Below, piece after piece: positions 58,401 through 64,000 of a DNA stretch of 64,000 nucleotides (position 1 is the stretch's first letter; each line of letters begins with the position of its first letter). Position numbers and translations under genes: made by a program. Under the pieces are notes generated by a model that searched no databases, was not told the DNA's origin, and saw only the letters and a list, made by a program, of their open reading frames with translations. This DNA is from Acridotheres tristis. Lineage: Eukaryota; Chordata; Aves; Passeriformes; Sturnidae. The stretch lies in assembly GCA_037013685.1 (NCBI GenBank), contig CM072905.1:6273491-6337490 (forward strand), read 5' to 3'.

Positions 58401-61400
58401 GCAAACCACACTGTTCCCAGGACAGCATCACCGTGGCCTGATACCAGGGCAAGGCATTTGCTACCAGCCCTGGCTTCCCTCTTGCAAATTCAGTGTTAAA
58501 TTAGAGCCCTCCCTGCCAGCAAGGCTTCTTGTAAAACCTGGGAGAGCCTCCCAGGGCTGGGTTTCAGAGTGTAACAGGGAGCAGTTCCCCCGGCGCTGGG
58601 AGTGTTGCACTGGGGTAGCTGGTGTTTAATTAGGAAATGAATTAAATTTCCTCTCAAGGCAGCTGCATGAAAAGCAGCTCCAGTCAAACAGGACGTGACA
58701 GGGATGCTGCAAGGAGGCTGCTTTGCATCCCCTTTGTATGAAGCCCGAATGTGTGCGCCAGATTTTGGGACCCGTGTGAATTTGCTGGCCCAGGCATCCT
58801 CAGAGCTGTTGTGTTCCTCTTTGAGTAACTGGGAATGTTGCTGCCGCCAGCAGGCTTGATGCTGCTTGTAGGGCTGCAGGGAATTTCCTGGGACTTGAGG
58901 CTTCAAAAGCTGTTCTGAAATTACTGTTGGGGCGCTGGGAAATGGGGAGCGAGTCCTGACATACTGTGTAGCTGGGGTCCCCACAATCCTGGGATTGCTG
59001 GTCCTGCCAGGTGGCTGAAGGCACTACAGAGGGAGAAGCATCTGGGTGAGCCCCAAATCCTGTTTCAGGGTTGGAACAGCAGTGCAATGCTGCAAAAGTC
59101 CTCATCCCAAGCGGGCATCTCTGCACACAGAGGCTTCTCTGGGTGCCTTCCCTGGGTGTAGAGGAGAGGGTGGCATGGGATGCCTGTGCAGGGGGCTGAT
59201 TGCAGCTTCCCCCGCTGCCCTCCCTGACTGAGGTTGTAATTGCTGTAATTGCCGGCTAATCCCAGCGTCCCAGCGCGGTGGGAGAGCTGCTGGCCTTGCA
59301 GGACAGGATGCAGCGGCTTAGAGAAATTAGGGGCATTTCCGCCTCCCAGGTCCATAGCCACGGGTCTTCTCACATCCCGAGTGTTGGCCCCAAACCTTCT
59401 TGCCTCACGTTGCCCGGTCCACAGGGGACTTTGGGGCTGGAAGGATGCTCTGCCATGGGGTGCTCAGCCCGTGGATGGGCAGGATACGGCTGCTGGAGGA
59501 TCAGATGCGTTTGTTTTCCTCTCTGGGAGGCAGAACGGTGGCTGCTCGCAGCGTTTCTGTGGTTTGGGCTGGCACTGGCAGCCTCGCTGGGCTGGAGGAG
59601 CTGCTGGGGGATGCTGGGGGTCCGGGTCACGGCTTGGCCAGGCTGCCCTCGCACCGAGTGCTGCTGCCTTGGCCAGCTGCCTTTGCAGGATCAGTGCCTC
59701 CCTCGCTGCCGTGACCTGTCTCTGTGTCCTGAGACATCTGTCCACCCATCCCCCCAAAAAAATTCATGGCAGCAGCATCTCAGGGAGCCCAGGCTGCCAG
59801 GGCTTTGTTGGCATGGGTGGGAGCGAAGCCCTCCCTCCTCCTCCTCGCCCGGGAGCGCTGCCAGCACCACTTGCTGGGTGCTCCCTCTGGCTTTGTCCTG
59901 AGCTATCGGCGTGGAGCAGCCCCATAGCGCTGCCAAGGGCACCGGCAGCGTGGGTGCTGCAGAGCCTGAACCCCTTGCTCAGGGTCGAGCCAGGGCAGGG
60001 ATCTGGGGAGGTGCTGCCTTTCTCTAGGCTCCAGCAGCTCCTGCCTTTTGTCCTTATTTTGGGTATCATCTATCCCCACCATTGCTTGGGATTTCTACCT
60101 GGCGGAGGATGCTGTCACACCCTGTGAACCTGGGCATGGGAGGGTGGAAGGGGCGAAGTCGAGGGGATCACAATCCTCCACCAGCTAGGGAATCCACAGC
60201 TGGGCTGTTGCACTGGGCGTGGAGAGTGAGTCCTGCATGCCAGTGCTGAGGCATCTCGGGGTCACCTTCACTGCTGGCAGATGTGCTGGGTGCTGCCTGC
60301 ACCTCCCTTCCCAGGGTGTTGTCAAGTGGTGCTGAGGTGGCCAGCCTTGACCATGAAGGAAGGCGTTGTGCAAGAGGATGGGACTTTATCAGGGCTTTAT
60401 CAGGGCTTTATCTCTTTATCTCAGTGCTGTGCTTAGCAATTTTAAGTGCATCACCCTGGCTGCTGTGGGACCCTGTGCCACATCAGTGTGTCAGATATGG
60501 GCTGTCAGCGCCCTAGGACCCAGGTTGTCCCTGCAGTGGGCAAAGGTATTTCGTGGAAGATGCAAAAGTGCTGTGCAGGGGTGCACCTGATGCAGGTGTG
60601 GGAGGGCAAATTCCTGCAGTGCCTGTCCTCAGTGATGCTGTGGGTACCAACAGAGGAAAAATGATCTGGGATGAAAGATTGAATACTAACCCCCTTGGTG
60701 AGAAATATTCCAGCAGTTTGAGTGAGGCTTGACTGCTGGGAGAGCCCAACCAAAGCCCAGGTTCTGGTGGTCAAGGTGGGATCAAATAATTTTATATATA
60801 AATTGTAAAAGTGATATTGGGTGCTAGGGTCAGAGCAGTTCTGACAGTGCCACATGCAGATGTCTGGTTCTGTCACCTGGTTCCTCTGATGCTTCCTGGA
60901 CATCCCACTCCCTGCTAGGTGAGCAAAGGTAGTTCTTGTGTGCCATGCTCCTGCTTCTTCCTGCTGCTCACCATATGGGGAGCTTAGAGGGCACCAAGTG
61001 GGCCAAGTTAGTGGCTGTGGCTGCCCCAGCGGGGTTCCCTGGCTCCAGGTACTGGTGGATCCACAGGTCAGGGTGAAACCAGGTGCAGATGAGCAGGGTG
61101 TTGCCTCCTGGAGAGGTGAACATCCCAGTCGCACTGTCCCCATCGGAGCTGGTTTGTGTTTTGCAATCCTGGAAGTTCATGCTGGGGCATGGAGGTGCCT
61201 CAGCATTCCAGCTGTTCCAGCTGGGTTCCAGCTGCCTGCCTGAGCCCTGTGTACCCCTTCCCTGCTGACAGTTGGCTGTGGGGTGCTCTGGGATAGGGAT
61301 CTCCCTGAACCTGTGGCTAGGTTTTGCCATGGAGAGGGGCTACAGCTGGCAAGGGGGTGATGGAGAGGACCAGTGCCAGCACCTGAAATCTCTCCAGTAG

Positions 61401-64000
61401 CCAAAGCTTCCCAAGTGGGATGGGGTGGAGTGGGGCTGCTTCCCAACAGCCTGGGCTGTGTTTCCTCCTCCACCTTCATGGCAGTTGCAATCTTGATCCC
61501 AAAAGGAAGAGCGTGGTCTGAGAACATACACATAATAACATGTTTCTTCACTGTTTCACTGCAATTAGTGTGCCCTGCACCTAATTAATTAATTAGAGCC
61601 CCGGATCATAGGGTGTTTGGCACCCTGCATCCTATCTTGAGGTGTCAGTGCCCACAGGTGGCCGGCCAAGGATGGCGTCCCTGCCACTCCAGCAGCTCTC
61701 TGGGGTTCCTGGTGCTGTCCCTCGGTGTTGGGGAGTCCAGAAGCAGTTCACCCACAGATTGTTCCCATTGCAGGAGGAGCTGAGACCTCGGCTGTGCCAC
61801 ATGAAGAAAGGCCCTGATGGCTATGGCTTCAATCTGCACAGTGACAAGAGCCGCCCAGGGCAGTACGTGCGCGCCGTCGACCCCGGCTCGCCGGCTGAGG
61901 CAGCAGGGCTGGCACCCCAGGACCGCATCATCGAGGTGTGCTGGGCTGAGGGGAGGTCTGAGGGGTCCCTCCCTCACATCCTGGTGCCTGGGAGACAGCT
62001 GCCCTTGGCCAGGAAGGTGCACAGTGTCCGTGGTGCCGGCAGTGACTCACGGCACAGCCGCCCAACCTGCACCAGCCTGCCCGTCCCCACCCAGGGGTGT
62101 AGCACTGTGGAGGGCTGGGACTGAGCAGTAATTAGTTGTCTGGGGGTTAATTAGCAATAGCACTGTCCCCTGTCCCCAGGATGCCCCTGGGGTGGGGCAG
62201 GCTGGGGACAAGGTGCACAGTGGTCACAAGTCCTGCTGTCAGGTGTGACCGGGGTGGGGATGAGCTCAGGTTTGTGCCAGCTCAGGTGGGATGATGATCC
62301 ACGAGAGCAAGGACCAACTGAGCCCCAGCCCTGCTGCTCACCAGGGTGTGGGGCTGCTGCCTCTTCTGGGGTGATGCTTTTGTGGTTTCTGGAGACCATG
62401 GCATGGCACGAGGGTTTTGTGCCAGCTCTGAGTCCATGTGCTGCTGGGAGTTCCCTGACAGCTTTGCCCATTCGATCCTATACCAATCACTCAGGAAAAT
62501 CTGCTTTTAATGAGGTTTTTCTGGCTTCATTGGTAATCCCTGTGAGGCCACGAATGCCTGTGGCTATGGGGTGGCTGTGCTGGGATTGTGACTGATACCA
62601 AGGCTGGTACCTGACCCCTCCATGGTGCTTCTGAGGGATGGATGTTCCCCAGCTTCAGTGGTGATGTGGTGCCTGCAGGTGAATGGTGTGTGCATGGAAG
62701 GCAAGCAGCACAGTGACGTGGTAGCAGCCATCAAGGCAAGTGGTGACGAGACCAGGCTGCTGGTGGTGGACGTCCTCACAGATGAGTTCTTCAAGAAGTG
62801 CAAGGTGGTCCCTTCAGAGAAGCACCTGACAGGTGGGCTGGGGACTGTGCTGCTGGGAGGGGCTTGTGCCACGTGTGCTGCCTCTGTGTCACCCTCTCAC
62901 CAAAGATAAGGGCTGAGCCCTGGGAGGTGGTCTGAGCCCTGGGAGGTGGTCTGAGCCCTGGGAGGTGGTCTTAGCACCCGGGGGCCAAGCAGTCACCTGG
63001 CTTTGGCATTTCCCTGCCTGGCCGAGGGCCCAGTGCCAGGCTGGTGGGGCTGACGTGGGCAGATTTATGGCCCTGGGTTGCACTTTGGCAGGGTTTATGG
63101 CTCGGGGAGCAAACAGGCATCAGCTGACCTTTGGTCTTCTCTTTGGCCCTTTCCCTGCTGTCACAGTGGTCCCCAGGACGATGGGGAGGGGCTCCACATC
63201 ATGGCTGCCATCACGGGGATATGTCTGGCAGCATTTCCCTGTGCCACAGGGCTGGGTGCAATGAGTGGCTAAAAAATTCAAGACCTGGCCAGACCCTGGA
63301 CAGTGTTGCATGAGCATTGGCCATGTACAGCCTTGGCTTGCCCTGCACTGGCAAGGGGACAAAGCAAACACATCCTCACCCGGTGCCCGTGTCCTTATCC
63401 CACAGGTCCCTTGCCAGAACCAGTTGCCAACGGTGATATAGGGAAGGTAAGAGCCTCGTCTTGATTCTAATTCTATCTGTTTACATCTCCAGTCAGGGAC
63501 CCTCCTGTTCATGTCCCCTCTGCCCATGGGTGGGTGATGCCACCAGACACTGCAGTGGTCTCAGGCTGCCACATAAGAGCTGGTGCCACTGGGAAGGGTG
63601 ATGCTTGTGGTGCTGAGTGTCATGGAGGTGGCTGTTTTCCTTCTCTCTTTTGGTCTCTGATGCTCCAGGGCTGGGAGCCCTCATACTGCAGTAGGGAAGT
63701 AGCACCCAGCCCTGCAGCCACTCTCCTCCTCCTGCTCCTGCTAAAGCCAGGGCAGTCAGGCCGGGGTTTAATCCTTTCCCACCCCGGATGGGCAGTGCTA
63801 GAGGTATTTATGTGCCTGGAGCTTGCAGGGGATTACGTGTGGGGAGGACGGATTTCATTGTACCCTGGGTGGGACTTGCAACTCAGCAGGCTGTTCTCAA
63901 GCCCCAGGGCTGGATCTCACACTCTCTCCCTGCTCCCTTCAGGAAAATGGAGGAGAGCCACGGTCCAACTCGGTGTCTGAGAGCCCATCCAGCCCCACAC
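55480..64000 (+). CDS. NHERF1: NHERF1 (SLC9A3R1), 5' part; gene continues past the window
   Basis: NHERF1 is a scaffold that links membrane proteins such as NHE3, CFTR and NPT2a to ezrin and actin under the apical membrane. Exons: 55480-55872, 61774-61935, 62679-62832, 63406-63446 and 63943-64000 (cut by the window edge), 269 codons in all with consistent phases. PDZ1 spans about residues 10-92 with its carboxylate-binding loop GYGF at 20-23 and ends with SLLVVDS. PDZ2 spans about 137-220 with GYGF at 147-150, [15 protein letters not shown] and [15 protein letters not shown]. The linker between them is Pro/Ala/Glu-rich and poorly conserved. The ERM-binding C-terminus is outside the window. 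Start chosen: the first ATG after the TATA box, giving an N-terminus of the usual length. It follows RAB37 on the same strand, as in human. Confidence 0.97.
55873..61773 (+). other. NHERF1 intron 1
   Basis: This 5.9-kb intron lies between the PDZ1 and PDZ2 exons. No nested gene, RNA or transposon was recognised; the many open frames on both strands are short and without motifs. Confidence 0.8.
62914..62970 (+). repeat. three perfect 19-base tandem copies
   Basis: The unit TGAGCCCTGGGAGGTGGTC is repeated exactly three times (62914-62932, 62933-62951, 62952-62970) in NHERF1 intron 3. Confidence 0.95.

Overview
The window looks like nuclear DNA of a bird, probably a songbird. Coding regions are split by GT/AG introns, five truncated CR1-type LINE fragments are present, promoters are CpG-rich, and the recognisable genes are vertebrate orthologues of genes on human chromosome 17q. 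No bacterial, phage or organellar features were seen. Exon calls come from splice-site reading and from remembered vertebrate family sequences; no database was searched.

Layout from left to right: (1) 1-828, intron and last exon of MRPL27 (+) with a poly(A) signal. (2) 3397-7157 (-), a small single-pass membrane protein gene that I could not name, with a PPPY-bearing cytoplasmic tail. (3) 9610-20344 (-), the complete coding region of XYLT2 (11 coding exons, 858 codons), lying tail-to-tail with MRPL27 apart from the intervening unnamed gene. (4) 20460-22190, a C-poor tandem repeat upstream of XYLT2 followed by two CR1 fragments. (5) 23454-31424 (-), a CD300/CMRF35-like immune receptor cluster: a full inhibitory-type receptor with five tyrosine motifs, a decayed V-domain copy, and a full activating-type receptor with a transmembrane lysine. 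(6) 31.5-37.2 kb, a gene-poor AT-richer spacer with a probable solo LTR. (7) 37766-51962 (+), RAB37, with two CpG promoters, each driving its own first exon and its own P-loop/switch I exon, spliced to seven shared exons. (8) 55480-64000 (+), NHERF1 (SLC9A3R1), exons 1-4 and the start of exon 5; the gene runs off the right edge.

The genes serve separate functions: mitochondrial translation (MRPL27), proteoglycan linker xylosylation in the Golgi (XYLT2), leukocyte signalling (CD300-like pair), secretory vesicle traffic (RAB37) and apical membrane scaffolding (NHERF1). CD300-RAB37-NHERF1 and XYLT2-MRPL27 are each conserved neighbourhoods in human but lie far apart there; here they are joined between about 20.4 and 23.4 kb.

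The points most worth following are the paired inhibitory/activating CD300-like receptors with a dead copy between them, the mutually exclusive RAB37 G-domain exons, the unnamed membrane protein, and three evenly spaced octamer motifs upstream of the NHERF1 TATA box.
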